Assembly (NCBI GenBank): GCA_030680835.1 | Contig: JAUXUD010000062.1 | Location: forward strand, 156,057-220,056 | Length of the DNA: 64,000 bases | Reading direction: 5' to 3' | Source: Bacteroidota bacterium | GTDB taxonomy: Bacteria; Bacteroidota; Bacteroidia; UKL13-3 | Part shown: one piece after another, positions 20,682 to 30,550 of the stretch | Layout: every line of letters starts with the position of its first letter | Position numbering within the stretch: the stretch's first letter is position 1 | Program-made: the position numbers and the translations under genes | The notes under the pieces: generated by a model | Told to the model about the DNA's origin: nothing | The model's input: the letters and a program-made list of their open reading frames with translations, nothing else | Database searches by the model: none

Positions 20682-20751
20682 GAGCGTAGAAACAGAGCGT
20701 AGAAACAGGATTTTTAGCACTGTTTCAGCGCACTGTTTCTGTTTCTATGCT
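20682..20751. repeat. Imperfect inverted repeat GCGTAGAAACAG / CTGTTTCTGTTTCTATGC
   Basis: GAGCGTAGAAACAGAGCGTAGAAACAG ... CTGTTTCTGTTTCTATGC. Confidence 0.7.
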
Positions 20752-20778
20752 TCTTTCCCCTATCTCATAGTCAACCAT

Positions 20779-21414
20779 TTAACCCACAATCTTCACCAGC
20801 ATCTTCAAACATTCCGCATTCACTTCATGCTTGCCTTCAAAGCTGTAAAAGGGAGTACTTGAGCCAAACAAGAGTTTCATGGCTTCAACCTTTTCAATCG
20901 CAATAATGCTGTCGTTATCTCCAATTAAATAGGCTTTGGGCAAGACTTTTATTTTATCAGGCAAATGCACGTGCATCTCATTGGCAATATCGCCTGCAAT
21001 CATCAGATAAAAATCTATTTTATGTTGTGTGTACTGCGCCCAGCGACTCGATGTGGCAACACCCTGCGAAAACCCAAGGAGCACAATTTTTGCCTTTGGA
21101 TATTTTTGCAATTGCAGGTGTTCATACAAACCATCGAGGTAATTGACATAATCTTTTATCTCCGATTCGCGCTCCAAACTGGTCATCCAGTTTGCCACAG
21201 GTGTTCCCCCAAAACCTCTACTGTAAAACCGGTTTAATCCTTCGGGTGCAATTACAAAATAATTTTCGGGCAAACTGCTAAATGTTTCTATAAAATGTTC
21301 AGCGGTTTGGGCATAACCATGTATCGCTATAATAATGGTTTCGGTTTGATCCGACAACATATTATGGGTAAAATACCTGGCTGTTTTTTTGGTTTCAAAA
21401 TAATGTTTATCCAT
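20779..21414 (-). CDS. Alpha/beta hydrolase, phospholipase/carboxylesterase family
   Basis: IIIAIHGYAQTAEHF, LLGFSQGVATSSRW (GxSxG). Confidence 0.85.
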   Translation of the reverse strand: MDKHYFETKKTARYFTHNMLSDQTETIIIAIHGYAQTAEHFIETFSSLPENYFVIAPEGLNRFYSRGFGGTPVANWMTSLERESEIKDYVNYLDGLYEHLQLQKYPKAKIVLLGFSQGVATSSRWAQYTQHKIDFYLMIAGDIANEMHVHLPDKIKVLPKAYLIGDNDSIIAIEKVEAMKLLFGSSTPFYSFEGKHEVNAECLKMLVKIVG

Positions 21415-21575
21415 TGTAGTTTCCCAAATTGAACCGAATTTGTTTCATGATGTGAAAATGTCGCACTCGCATCAATCTATAATCATACCACCCCTTCGGG
21501 GTTTAAATAAAAGCCTGCAATTTAATACGATGCTTTTGGGTTGTATGTTTTTATTGATAATATTCTTCTTCTGTA

Positions 21576-22853
21576 CTATTGCAAATCCGTGTTCAGGCGA
21601 TACCGGCAAATTCGGTTATTTCCTTTGTCACATACCAATACGGTTCGGTTATAATAACATACCCCGCTTGGGTCAATAAAATTAAACGGACCACTGCCTT
21701 TTCCATCAGCACCGCTGCCGCCAAATGAAACAATAATCTGTTTTTTAAAATTGCTGTTTGCCGGCGGATTTACGCCTTCAAAACCCACATTGGTAAATAT
21801 GTATAATGAATCGCTTTCACTGTCGGTAACAAAAATATATGCATTTACATCAGGCGCAACAAATATGTCTTCAGGCTTTTTAAAACGAAAACTTTCATAC
21901 ATAAAACGACTGGCTTTGCTTTGATCAAAATTCAGGAAGCTGGTGTTCTCTCCATATACCATGCCCTGGTCGGGGTCATTAATAGCCACTATACCCAAGG
22001 CCCGGTATTCAAGGTTTTTTGTTTGATCGTCCAATGTGATATAAAAATTGGGAGAGGTGCTGATGCCCGACAAACGCTGTGGGGGTGCAGCTAAGGTGGC
22101 AAGACCGCTTATCCCTACCGAAGATTTTAAGCTCGATTCGTTGGGGTTTAATCCACTTGTATAACCAATATTGATTCCTTTATCATCATATACCAATACC
22201 CCGTTATCGGGACGTGCAATTCCTGTTTGGTCGTTGCGGGGTCCCGTACGGGCAATATACAAAGTGTTATCAAATAGGCAGGCCAGTCCGGTAAACTTTA
22301 CGGCAATATCATCTGCGCCTCTAAAGGAAGTATTTCTCCGGCTTTCATCACAATCAAAATGTTTAAGCGTATCCATATAAACCGGATTGCCGGTTCCAAT
22401 ATTGGCAATCTGATACACTGCCGCAAGATGAACGGTTTTGTTTGCATCGGTATAATACCTGCCTGCAATAAAAGTATGCAATCTGCGGTCCTGCGTAACA
22501 TCTGTGGCGCCCGGAATATTCAAACTATAGCTTAATTGTGCCTTTTGATCATAAACCAAAACCTGGTTATCATCAATGGTATTTTCGTCGTTTTCAACTA
22601 CCACATATAACAACTCATCATAGCCCATATACAAATCCAGGGGCTTTCTTATATTATTAATAAACGGGTAAACCGGCACATAGCTAACATTATTGGGCAC
22701 CAGATTCGGGTCAATATTACCCTGTTTGAACACATCATCAACCGTATTGTTTTTTTTGTTTCCCAATAAAGAGCATGAACCGATTGCTGTTGAGAGCAAG
22801 GCAAGAATCAAACCTAATTTTACAATATATTTTGCGTGTTTCATTTTATGCAA
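21576..22853 (-). CDS. Lipoprotein with NHL-like beta-propeller repeats
   Basis: Lipobox IGSCSLLG; C-terminal FNFIDPSGVCYYNRTVLVCDKGNNRICRYRL. Confidence 0.72.
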   Translation of the reverse strand: MHKMKHAKYIVKLGLILALLSTAIGSCSLLGNKKNNTVDDVFKQGNIDPNLVPNNVSYVPVYPFINNIRKPLDLYMGYDELLYVVVENDENTIDDNQVLVYDQKAQLSYSLNIPGATDVTQDRRLHTFIAGRYYTDANKTVHLAAVYQIANIGTGNPVYMDTLKHFDCDESRRNTSFRGADDIAVKFTGLACLFDNTLYIARTGPRNDQTGIARPDNGVLVYDDKGINIGYTSGLNPNESSLKSSVGISGLATLAAPPQRLSGISTSPNFYITLDDQTKNLEYRALGIVAINDPDQGMVYGENTSFLNFDQSKASRFMYESFRFKKPEDIFVAPDVNAYIFVTDSESDSLYIFTNVGFEGVNPPANSNFKKQIIVSFGGSGADGKGSGPFNFIDPSGVCYYNRTVLVCDKGNNRICRYRLNTDLQ

Positions 22854-23842
22854 AGGGCCAGGGTTAATCGATGCAAGTTACCCAATCGGGCTTTATTCGA
22901 CAAGCTGTAATCAAACTTTAAATTTCCAAAATTTCGGGGCAGGCGCAAACCAAATCCCATGGTTGGAAAACTGAAAGGTTCATCACTCCCAAATTCATAA
23001 CCGCTTCTGGCAAACAACAAACTCCGGTATCCGTATTCAGCCCCAAAGGCAAAGGTTTCGTTGTTGTCGGTAGGGTGGTTTAATTGTCCGGCTAAAGTTA
23101 AAACATGACCCCTGTTATGCACAGGATCAAACGCGCCCCCTATTCTAAAAACACTGGGTACCGATACTTCCGAAAAATTACTCACGGTTTTTTCTCCATT
23201 CAGTTTTAAAATTTTTACCTCACCACTTGGTGAAACATTTAAACCAAAATTGCTGAATGTAACCCCAAAGCGGCTGTACTTTAAACCAATATTATACGTG
23301 AGGCCCAGGTCGAACAAAAAATTATTTACATACACATCGGCAATTCCCTCATGCGCCCATTTTCCGGTAAGGCCAAAGCTGAAATTATCGGTTAATATTT
23401 TTGCGTAAGTTAAGCCCACCAGCACATTGCTTAAATTTACATTTCTACCGGTACCATAAGGTTGAAACTCGGTGGTTTCTTCCATGTCGCCATAGTTTAA
23501 TGCAATTACCTGCAAGCCCACATAACTCAGGTGGCTTGCCTTAAGAACCACCCCCATATAATTTGCCTGTGTATTTGCATAATAACGGGTATGTGATAAC
23601 ATCAGGTTAAATTTTCCGGTATCGGTTTTGGTAATGCCTGCAGGATTCCAGAAAAGAGCAGAAACATCTGTTGCAATTCCAACGGCAGCTCCTCCCATTG
23701 CGGTTGAACGGGCATCGTGCTGAATTTTTAAAAACTGCATCCCACTGCCACCCGTACGCGAATTGCCAAAAGTAGGCAGCAATTGCGCCTGAACCGATTG
23801 GTTCAGCAAATAACAAATAACAAGCAGTAAGCGTCTTCGCAT
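22841..23842 (-). CDS. PorV/PorQ-family outer membrane protein
   Basis: GGSGMQFLKIQHDARSTAMGGAAVGIATDVSALFWNPAGI; overlaps the downstream lipoprotein by 13 bp. Confidence 0.87.
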   Translation of the reverse strand: MRRRLLLVICYLLNQSVQAQLLPTFGNSRTGGSGMQFLKIQHDARSTAMGGAAVGIATDVSALFWNPAGITKTDTGKFNLMLSHTRYYANTQANYMGVVLKASHLSYVGLQVIALNYGDMEETTEFQPYGTGRNVNLSNVLVGLTYAKILTDNFSFGLTGKWAHEGIADVYVNNFLFDLGLTYNIGLKYSRFGVTFSNFGLNVSPSGEVKILKLNGEKTVSNFSEVSVPSVFRIGGAFDPVHNRGHVLTLAGQLNHPTDNNETFAFGAEYGYRSLLFARSGYEFGSDEPFSFPTMGFGLRLPRNFGNLKFDYSLSNKARLGNLHRLTLALCIK

Positions 23843-23900
23843 GATGCCGCAAAATAATAATTTAGGTTCAACTTAAAGTTTATTTTTAATAAAACGATTT

Positions 23901-24014
23901 AGGAGGTATTAGGTATGAGGTATTAGGTATGAGGTATTAGGTATGAGGTATTAGGTATGAGTTAAAGGCAGCTTTACTCATACCTCATACCTCATACCTC
24001 ATAACTCATACCTC
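23901..24014. repeat. Tandem GAGGTATTAGGTAT units followed by inverted CTCATAC units
   Basis: About four 14-bp GAGGTATTAGGTAT units then reverse-oriented CTCATACCTCATACC words reaching the thiL stop. Confidence 0.88.
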
Positions 24015-25047
24015 AAAACGCTTTCCACCCTTGGGCTTTCAGGGCATGTTTGTTTCCGCCTTTACTCATTAAATTCATGCCTTCGGCTTTTTCGGTTACA
24101 AAACCTATGATGGTAAAATCGGGATGGTTGTTGATTTTTTCATAATCCGACTGTTTGATGGTAAACAACAATTCATAATCTTCACCACCGCTGAGTGCAC
24201 ATAAGGTCGGGTCCAGGTCGAGTTCGCGGGCAAAACTGTATGTGGTTGGGTCAATCGGAATTTTATCCTCATACAAAGTAATTCCCACATCCGAATGTTT
24301 GGCCAGATGAAAACATTCCGAGGCCAATCCATCGCTGATATCAATCATGGATGTTGGTTTTATATCAAGGGTTTTAAACAGTTCAATAATATCCTTGCGT
24401 GCTTCCGGTTTTAACTGGCGTTCAATAATATAATCATGTCCGGCCAGGTCGGGCTGAACCGAAGGATTATCGATATAAACTCTTTTTTCGCGTTCAAGTA
24501 TTTGAAAGCCGCAATACGCTCCGCCTAAATCGCCGGTAACTACTATCAAATCATTTACCTGAGCGCCTTTCCGGTAAACTATATCTTTTTCGGCAGCCTC
24601 ACCTAAGGCAGCTACACTAATTACCAAACCCTGTTTTGAAGTGGAGGTATCTCCTCCCACCAAATCAACATGATAATGCGTGCATGCCAAATGAATTCCT
24701 TCATAAATTTCCTCAATGGCCTCAAGTGAAAACCGGCTCGAAACCGCAATGGAAACCGTTACCTGTTTAGGCGTTGCGTTCATCGCACAGATATCGCTCA
24801 GGTTTACGGTAATGGCTTTATATCCGAGATGTTTTAATGGAAAATAACTCAGGTCGAAGTGTACGCCCTCCAGCAACATATCTGTTGATACAAGTGTACA
24901 GGTTCCTGCTGTTGATTTGATAACTGCCGCATCATCACCAACTCCGGCAAGGGTATTGTTTGCAATGCTAAAGTTTTTGGTGATATGGTCAATAAGTCCA
25001 AACTCCCCAAGGGTGCTCAGTTCCGTGCGTTGTTCGTTTTCAAACAT
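24013..25047 (-). CDS. thiL: Thiamine-phosphate kinase
   Basis: GVGDDAAVI, STDMLLEGVHFDLSYFPLKHLGYKAITVNLSDICAMNATP, MIDISDGLASE, ALSGGEDYELLFT. Confidence 0.95.
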   Translation of the reverse strand: MFENEQRTELSTLGEFGLIDHITKNFSIANNTLAGVGDDAAVIKSTAGTCTLVSTDMLLEGVHFDLSYFPLKHLGYKAITVNLSDICAMNATPKQVTVSIAVSSRFSLEAIEEIYEGIHLACTHYHVDLVGGDTSTSKQGLVISVAALGEAAEKDIVYRKGAQVNDLIVVTGDLGGAYCGFQILEREKRVYIDNPSVQPDLAGHDYIIERQLKPEARKDIIELFKTLDIKPTSMIDISDGLASECFHLAKHSDVGITLYEDKIPIDPTTYSFARELDLDPTLCALSGGEDYELLFTIKQSDYEKINNHPDFTIIGFVTEKAEGMNLMSKGGNKHALKAQGWKAF

Positions 25048-25119
25048 GGCGGCGAAGTTAGGGATTTTTGTCTGAACTTTGATTTTTGTGGTAATTATAA
25101 ATGGGGGTGATTTTTAATA

Positions 25120-25965
25120 TTACTCTTTACTGTCTTCATTATCTTTTTTTGGAGGCAATGCCGATTTGGCATTCAATGCGGTAACTACTTTTTTACCTGT
25201 TCTCGATTCTAATTCTTTCCGTGCTACTTTGGCTACCATACCCCCTTGCCGTGCAACTTTTTTGCTGTCATTAAATGTTTCTGGTTTTACTGCTTGCGAA
25301 ATATCTTTAGTAGAAGCCTCAGCAAGCATATTCAAAATCAATTCAGTATTGGTCATATTATCTCTTAGGTTTTCCTTTTTTAAACCTTTCAATATTTTAT
25401 ATTCTTTAGTTGTCTTGTCAGACCATGTTTGGGAAATAATATCGGTTAGGGTTGCAAACTGAACGCCCTCTTTTAATCCCCTTTTTTTCCATTCATCTGT
25501 AAGTTCCTTTCTAATTTCAATGCTCTTCAGGCGCTGGTTAATCCAGTTTTCCGAATAACCCAATTGCAAATATTGTTCTAGTGCCCTGTCAATGGTAAGT
25601 TCAGGGTCTTGCATTTCATCCAAACGTTCGGCCGCAATTTGAGCCAGCCAAAGCTTAAATGGCTCAGCCTTTGGTGATGGAATAGATTGTATAAGCCTGA
25701 AAATTTGTTTGATATCTGCAATATCTGTTAAACGCATTTTACCGTCTTCGGCGGCCAGTTTCAACTGTCCGATTTTTTCGGACAGTTCACTTCCTTCTTT
25801 TTTGAGTTTGGTTTTCAAGTCGCTCCAATACTTTCTTGGTCTATCACTATTGGTTAAAATTTCAATTATATCAATCACAGAAAAATACCATTTTTCCTTC
25901 TCATCATCCCATACAGTTCTTACCTTTTTATCTTCAAATAATTTTATAGCTTCATGTTTTTTCAT
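25120..25965 (-). CDS. Bro-N domain, DinD-like protein
   Basis: VRTVWDDEKEKWYFSVIDIIEILTNSDRPRKYWSDLK (BRO N-terminus); IDRALEQYLQLGYSENWINQRLKSIEIRKELTDEWKKRG; stand-alone gene. Confidence 0.82.
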   Translation of the reverse strand: MKKHEAIKLFEDKKVRTVWDDEKEKWYFSVIDIIEILTNSDRPRKYWSDLKTKLKKEGSELSEKIGQLKLAAEDGKMRLTDIADIKQIFRLIQSIPSPKAEPFKLWLAQIAAERLDEMQDPELTIDRALEQYLQLGYSENWINQRLKSIEIRKELTDEWKKRGLKEGVQFATLTDIISQTWSDKTTKEYKILKGLKKENLRDNMTNTELILNMLAEASTKDISQAVKPETFNDSKKVARQGGMVAKVARKELESRTGKKVVTALNAKSALPPKKDNEDSKE

Positions 25966-26187
25966 CCTTATGTTTATTATTCGTTATGTTCATTCCCAAA
26001 ATGTTTTACAATATAGAAAAAGTATGAGACATGCTATATGAAACTAATAAAGTTTTACTGAATAAGCTATTTATATAACAATGAGGTTGAGTAAAATAAC
26101 ATTTCCAGCTTCTGACATTGTCGTATAAAAAATTTAAAATATAAATTAATTAAAACAATTTCTCATTTTTGAATCTTTAACAGAAAT

Positions 26188-27318
26188 ATGAAAATTGGAA
26201 TAGTATGTTATCCAACATTCGGAGGGAGCGGGGTTGTAGCTACCGAATTGGGTAAAGCATTGGCATTACGCGGACATAAAGTACATTTTATAACCTATAA
26301 ACAACCTGAACGTTTGGATTTTTTTTCGGGAAATACTTTTTACCATGAGGTATATGTTTCCAATTACCCTTTGTTTGATTTTCCACCTTACGAAACGGCA
26401 CTCACCGGGCATCTGGTAAATGTTATAAAATTCGAAAAACTCGATTTATTACATGTGCACTATGCCATTCCACATGCCTCTGCCGCTGTTATGGCTAAGC
26501 AAATACTTGCCAGTGAAGGCATTCACATTCCCATCATTACCACGCTCCATGGCACCGATATAACATTGGTTGGCAAGGATGCCAGTTTTGAGCCGGTAGT
26601 GCGTTTTAGTATCGATCAATCGGATGGAGTTACCTCGGTGTCTGAATCTTTAAAACAGGATACCTATACGCATATTCAAACCAAGAGGGAAATTGAAGTA
26701 ATTCCGAATTTTATAGATATTCAAAGATTCAGTAAACAAAACCGGGAGCATTTTAAAAAGGCCATCGCACCCAATAACGAAAGACTGATAGTGCATACTT
26801 CCAATTTCAGGAAAGTAAAACGGATTGATGATGTAGTAAAAGTATTTGCTGAAATTCTCAAACAAATGCCTGCAAAATTGTTATTGGTAGGAGATGGTCC
26901 GGAGCGCATTCATATTGAAATGCTATGCCGTGAATTGCACTTAAACGAAGCCGTTACCTTTTTAGGAAAACAAAGTCCGGTTGAAGAACTTTTATCGGTA
27001 TGTGATTTGTTTTTAATGCCCAGCGAAACAGAAAGTTTTGGTTTGGCCGCTTTGGAAGCAATGGCTTGTGAGTTGCCTATTATTTCAAGTAATGCCGGAG
27101 GTATTCCCGAATTAAATGTGGATGGCGTTACGGGTTATTTATGCAATGTAGGAGATGTTGCCACCATGGCACAAAAAGCCATTTATATTTTAAGCGATCA
27201 GGAACGTTTAATGAAATTTAAACATGCTGCCAAAGCCAGGGCACACGAATTTGATATCAATAATATTGTGCCCCTTTACGAACGCTTTTACGAAAAAATA
27301 TTAAACAAAAACAAATAA
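26188..27318 (+). CDS. bshA: N-acetyl-alpha-D-glucosaminyl L-malate synthase (bacillithiol pathway)
   Basis: MKIGIVCYPTFGGSGVVATELGKALALRGHKVHFITYKQPERL; GT4 E-x7-E motif region PSETESFGLAALEAMA. Confidence 0.92.
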   Translation: MKIGIVCYPTFGGSGVVATELGKALALRGHKVHFITYKQPERLDFFSGNTFYHEVYVSNYPLFDFPPYETALTGHLVNVIKFEKLDLLHVHYAIPHASAAVMAKQILASEGIHIPIITTLHGTDITLVGKDASFEPVVRFSIDQSDGVTSVSESLKQDTYTHIQTKREIEVIPNFIDIQRFSKQNREHFKKAIAPNNERLIVHTSNFRKVKRIDDVVKVFAEILKQMPAKLLLVGDGPERIHIEMLCRELHLNEAVTFLGKQSPVEELLSVCDLFLMPSETESFGLAALEAMACELPIISSNAGGIPELNVDGVTGYLCNVGDVATMAQKAIYILSDQERLMKFKHAAKARAHEFDINNIVPLYERFYEKILNKNK

Positions 27319-27398
27319 ATGGGTGTTCATCAAGTAAAGACGCGATTTATCGTGTCTCTATACGATAACTGATTACTAATAACCGATCACCGTCCTCC

Positions 27399-27620
27399 CT
27401 AAGGAACAATAGATTCCATATACGCAACCAAATCATTCACAGTACTTAAATTTTCAATATCGGCCGGACTAACAGTGGTTCCAAATTCAGCATTTAATGC
27501 ATCTGCCAGGGGCTGATAATTTCCTATAGAAAATCCAAGCGTTTGCTGCATGGATAAGCTGTCTCCCGATGGGGCTTTGTCGATAAGAATTATTTTAACT
27601 CTTCCTTTTGTTGTTGTCAT
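27399..27620 (-). CDS. Small acyl-carrier-protein-like protein, canonical DSL Ser not aligned
   Basis: C-terminal half YQPLADALNAEFGTTVSPADIENLSTVNDLVAYMESIVP resembles ACP helices II-IV. Confidence 0.6.
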   Translation of the reverse strand: MTTTKGRVKIILIDKAPSGDSLSMQQTLGFSIGNYQPLADALNAEFGTTVSPADIENLSTVNDLVAYMESIVP

Positions 27621-27705
27621 AATATTTTTGTTTTAGAGTAAAGTCAAATGTAATGAACAATTAGTTTTTCAGGAAAATTTATATTTTAAATTTAAGGGGG
27701 AATTA

Positions 27706-27787
27706 AACACATAGGACGATAGGAAAACCATAGGCACATAGAATTTATCTATGTGCCTATGGTTTTATCTATGTATCTATGTGTTTC
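27706..27787. repeat. Long inverted repeat downstream of the MBOAT gene
   Basis: ACCATAGGCACATAGA-attta-TCTATGTGCCTATGGT flanked by AAACACATAGG / CTATGTGTTT. Confidence 0.88.
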
Positions 27788-27816
27788 AAACTGAAATCTC
27801 CAATGCATAACCAATC

Positions 27817-29292
27817 CTAAAATTGCAGATAAATCGGCATCATAACCTCTGCTGTTTTTATCTGTATCAGCAGCCAGATAAAAGCACTTAGCAAAAGGGC
27901 ATAATATACCGGACTTAATTTTGATAGATAAGGATTTACCCTGCTTTCTATGGTATCGGGAACAAAGTGAAGCACATAGCCCAAAGCCATCATCCAAAGC
28001 ACATATTTATAGTTTTGATAAATCAATCCGATGGATCCAAAATCGAAATTGGTTGCGATTTGTGTAATCATTTTAAAGGCATCATCAAAAGTATTTGCCT
28101 TGAAAAATATCCAGCCAAAACAAACAAAATGAAAGGTTAATAAAGTATTGAACCATTTGGAATGAATCCATTTGACATTCGGGAAATTCCAAGTATTACG
28201 AATATGATCTTTCTTGAATTTATGAAATGCCAAAGCAAGCCCGTGCAAGCCACCCCAAACAATAAAAGTCCAGTTGGCGCCATGCCACAAACCCCCAATC
28301 AGCATCGTAATCATCAGATTTGCGTATTGATGCGCTTTACCCTTGCGGTTGCCCCCTAAAGGAATGTATAAATAATCGCGCAACCAACTCGATAAAGAGA
28401 TATGCCACCTGCGCCAAAACTCTGTTATGGATGCACTTTGGTATGGAGACAGGAAATTGATGTTAATCTCAAACCCCATCCATTTTGCAAGTCCGATGGC
28501 CATTTCACTATAGCCCGAAAAATCGCAATAAATAACCATGGCATAGCCATATACCGCCAATAAACATTCCAGTCCGGTATGCCTGCCCGGATCATCAAAA
28601 ATATACTGGACAAAATTTACATAAATAAAATCGGAGATAACTACTTTTTTAAACAGCCCTCCCACAATTAAAAAAAATCCTTTGGCAAAATCGCTGGCTG
28701 TAATTTTATAAGTTTTACTTATCTGAGGTATGAAATCGGAAGCCCGCACAATGGGACCCATCACCAGTTTTGGGAAAAACGAAAGGAAAAACAAATAATC
28801 CCAAAAGCTTTTTACGGGTTTAAACTGACCCCGGTAAACATCAATGGTATAGCTTAAATTTTCGAAGGTGTAAAAGGATATACCAATCGGGAGTAATAGG
28901 TTTAAAGGTTCTATTTCACCATCGTTTATATTATTAATAATTTCAATAAAAAAATCGGTGTACTTAAAATAAAAAAGTAAGCCCAGATTAATACAAATAC
29001 TTAAAATAAGAAGCAACTTTTTTTTAGCTGCGTTGCGTTCAAGATAAATTTTATTGGAGATGGTAAAATCAACGATTGCTGAAATAATTACCAGGAAAAC
29101 ATAAACTCCGCAGGCCTTATAAAAAAAGAAGAGTGAAAAAAAGGTAAATAGTAAAACCCGGTGTAATTTGTTCTTATAAACCAACTGATAACACAAAACA
29201 AATACGCCCAAAAAGTACAGAAAAAAAGCACTGTTAAAAAGTATTGGGTCCTTTGGATTGTATTTTAATATCTCAAATAAATTCTCAAACAT
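27817..29292 (-). CDS. MBOAT-family O-acyltransferase (AlgI/DltB-like)
   Basis: LLLPIGISFYTFENLSYTIDVYRGQFKPVKSFWDYLFFLSFFPKLVMGPIVR; EFWRRWHISLSSWLRDYLYIPLGGNRKG; GGLWHGANWTFIVWGGLHG. Confidence 0.95.
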   Translation of the reverse strand: MFENLFEILKYNPKDPILFNSAFFLYFLGVFVLCYQLVYKNKLHRVLLFTFFSLFFFYKACGVYVFLVIISAIVDFTISNKIYLERNAAKKKLLLILSICINLGLLFYFKYTDFFIEIINNINDGEIEPLNLLLPIGISFYTFENLSYTIDVYRGQFKPVKSFWDYLFFLSFFPKLVMGPIVRASDFIPQISKTYKITASDFAKGFFLIVGGLFKKVVISDFIYVNFVQYIFDDPGRHTGLECLLAVYGYAMVIYCDFSGYSEMAIGLAKWMGFEININFLSPYQSASITEFWRRWHISLSSWLRDYLYIPLGGNRKGKAHQYANLMITMLIGGLWHGANWTFIVWGGLHGLALAFHKFKKDHIRNTWNFPNVKWIHSKWFNTLLTFHFVCFGWIFFKANTFDDAFKMITQIATNFDFGSIGLIYQNYKYVLWMMALGYVLHFVPDTIESRVNPYLSKLSPVYYALLLSAFIWLLIQIKTAEVMMPIYLQF

Positions 29293-29296
29293 ATTT

Positions 29297-30550
29297 TTAT
29301 TTGCTAATATGTTTTAAATAAGCCGCACTCAAAGCATCATAGAATAATTTCCCCTGTACAACATAGCCCCCCTTGCTAAAATGCAAGTAATCTTTTGCCC
29401 CTTTTCCGGCATCAACCCAGGCTTTCATTGAATAATCACCACCCATCACCTCGTATAAATCCCAGCAGGCAATTTGTCTTGAATCGCAATAGGCCAGAAT
29501 ATTATCCTTAATTAATTTTACGATTTCGTTGTGCTCATAAACCTTTAGGGTTACTCTTCTTTTTTTGCCTTTTCTTTTTATATATTTATAGGTTTTGTGG
29601 GGCAAAAAATTATTGGCCGGGGTGGTAATTAATACGTTTGAACCCAATGATTGAATATATTGAACCAAACTGTCGATGGTTTGTATAAATAATAGTGAAT
29701 CATAATCTCCTGCACTTTCATTCGTACCCAAAGAAATTACAACCAGATCAGGGCGCAGCATATCGAGCTCTTCAAAAAATTTAGGAGCCTGATTATACTG
29801 ACAAAACTTAGCACCGTTTACACCTACCGCGTGATATATCACACCTTTTTCGCCATTGGAAAGGATGATCCCATCAAGCATTACAGGCTCCTGATCTACC
29901 CGGTGAATATTAATGTCAATTTGTTTAATGGGTTCACTAAAAACAAAAGAATCTTTAATTAAGCCATTTACTTTTTTACGGTTTAGCAATTTGGCATAGC
30001 TCAGACTTACGGCATCATACGCGCTTATTTCAGGCTCCTCTCCGGCAGCTTCATATAAAAACTGTATTGTTTTTGTATGATTATTAATAAAATTCGAATC
30101 CTCTTTAAAGGTAAAATCAAGAAACCAGTTTCTTTTGTTCGGATCCAGCAAAAAAGAATAACCGGCCAGTCCGCAAGAAGCGGTACTGTTCGATTTAATG
30201 AGTTTTTTTGTATCCCAGCTTTGCTTCGATTTAAACGCATAATCTTTAGGTCCATTGGTTGATATTAACTGATAGGGAAAAACCAAACCACGCCCGGCAT
30301 TGCCAAACTGTAACTGCATTTGCTTTCGTATTTCTCCTGTAAAAAAATCGGCCTGTATATGTGAATCTCCAAAATGAAAAATGGAAACAATCGAATCTTG
30401 GCTCTTGCTTAAGCGCTCAAAAAAAGGGTTTAAAGATGCAGCATTTTTGATAATATTGGCTTCAGCATTTATGGGTAACAATTCCTCCTGAGCAAAGGAA
30501 ATTATTGGAATCATGAGCATAAAAAACAAGGTATTAATTTTCTTTCTCAT
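29297..30550 (-). CDS. Secreted SGNH/GDSL-type hydrolase
   Basis: IFHFGDSHIQAD, LVVISLGTNESAG, DYLHFSKGGY; start placed at MRKKINTLFFMLMIPIISFAQ. Confidence 0.85.
   Translation of the reverse strand: MRKKINTLFFMLMIPIISFAQEELLPINAEANIIKNAASLNPFFERLSKSQDSIVSIFHFGDSHIQADFFTGEIRKQMQLQFGNAGRGLVFPYQLISTNGPKDYAFKSKQSWDTKKLIKSNSTASCGLAGYSFLLDPNKRNWFLDFTFKEDSNFINNHTKTIQFLYEAAGEEPEISAYDAVSLSYAKLLNRKKVNGLIKDSFVFSEPIKQIDINIHRVDQEPVMLDGIILSNGEKGVIYHAVGVNGAKFCQYNQAPKFFEELDMLRPDLVVISLGTNESAGDYDSLLFIQTIDSLVQYIQSLGSNVLITTPANNFLPHKTYKYIKRKGKKRRVTLKVYEHNEIVKLIKDNILAYCDSRQIACWDLYEVMGGDYSMKAWVDAGKGAKDYLHFSKGGYVVQGKLFYDALSAAYLKHISK

Noticed and set aside
25120-25965. Prophage remnant around the Bro-N gene
   Set aside because: No integrase, structural or lysis genes nearby; stand-alone Bro-N/DinD-like genes are common in bacterial chromosomes.
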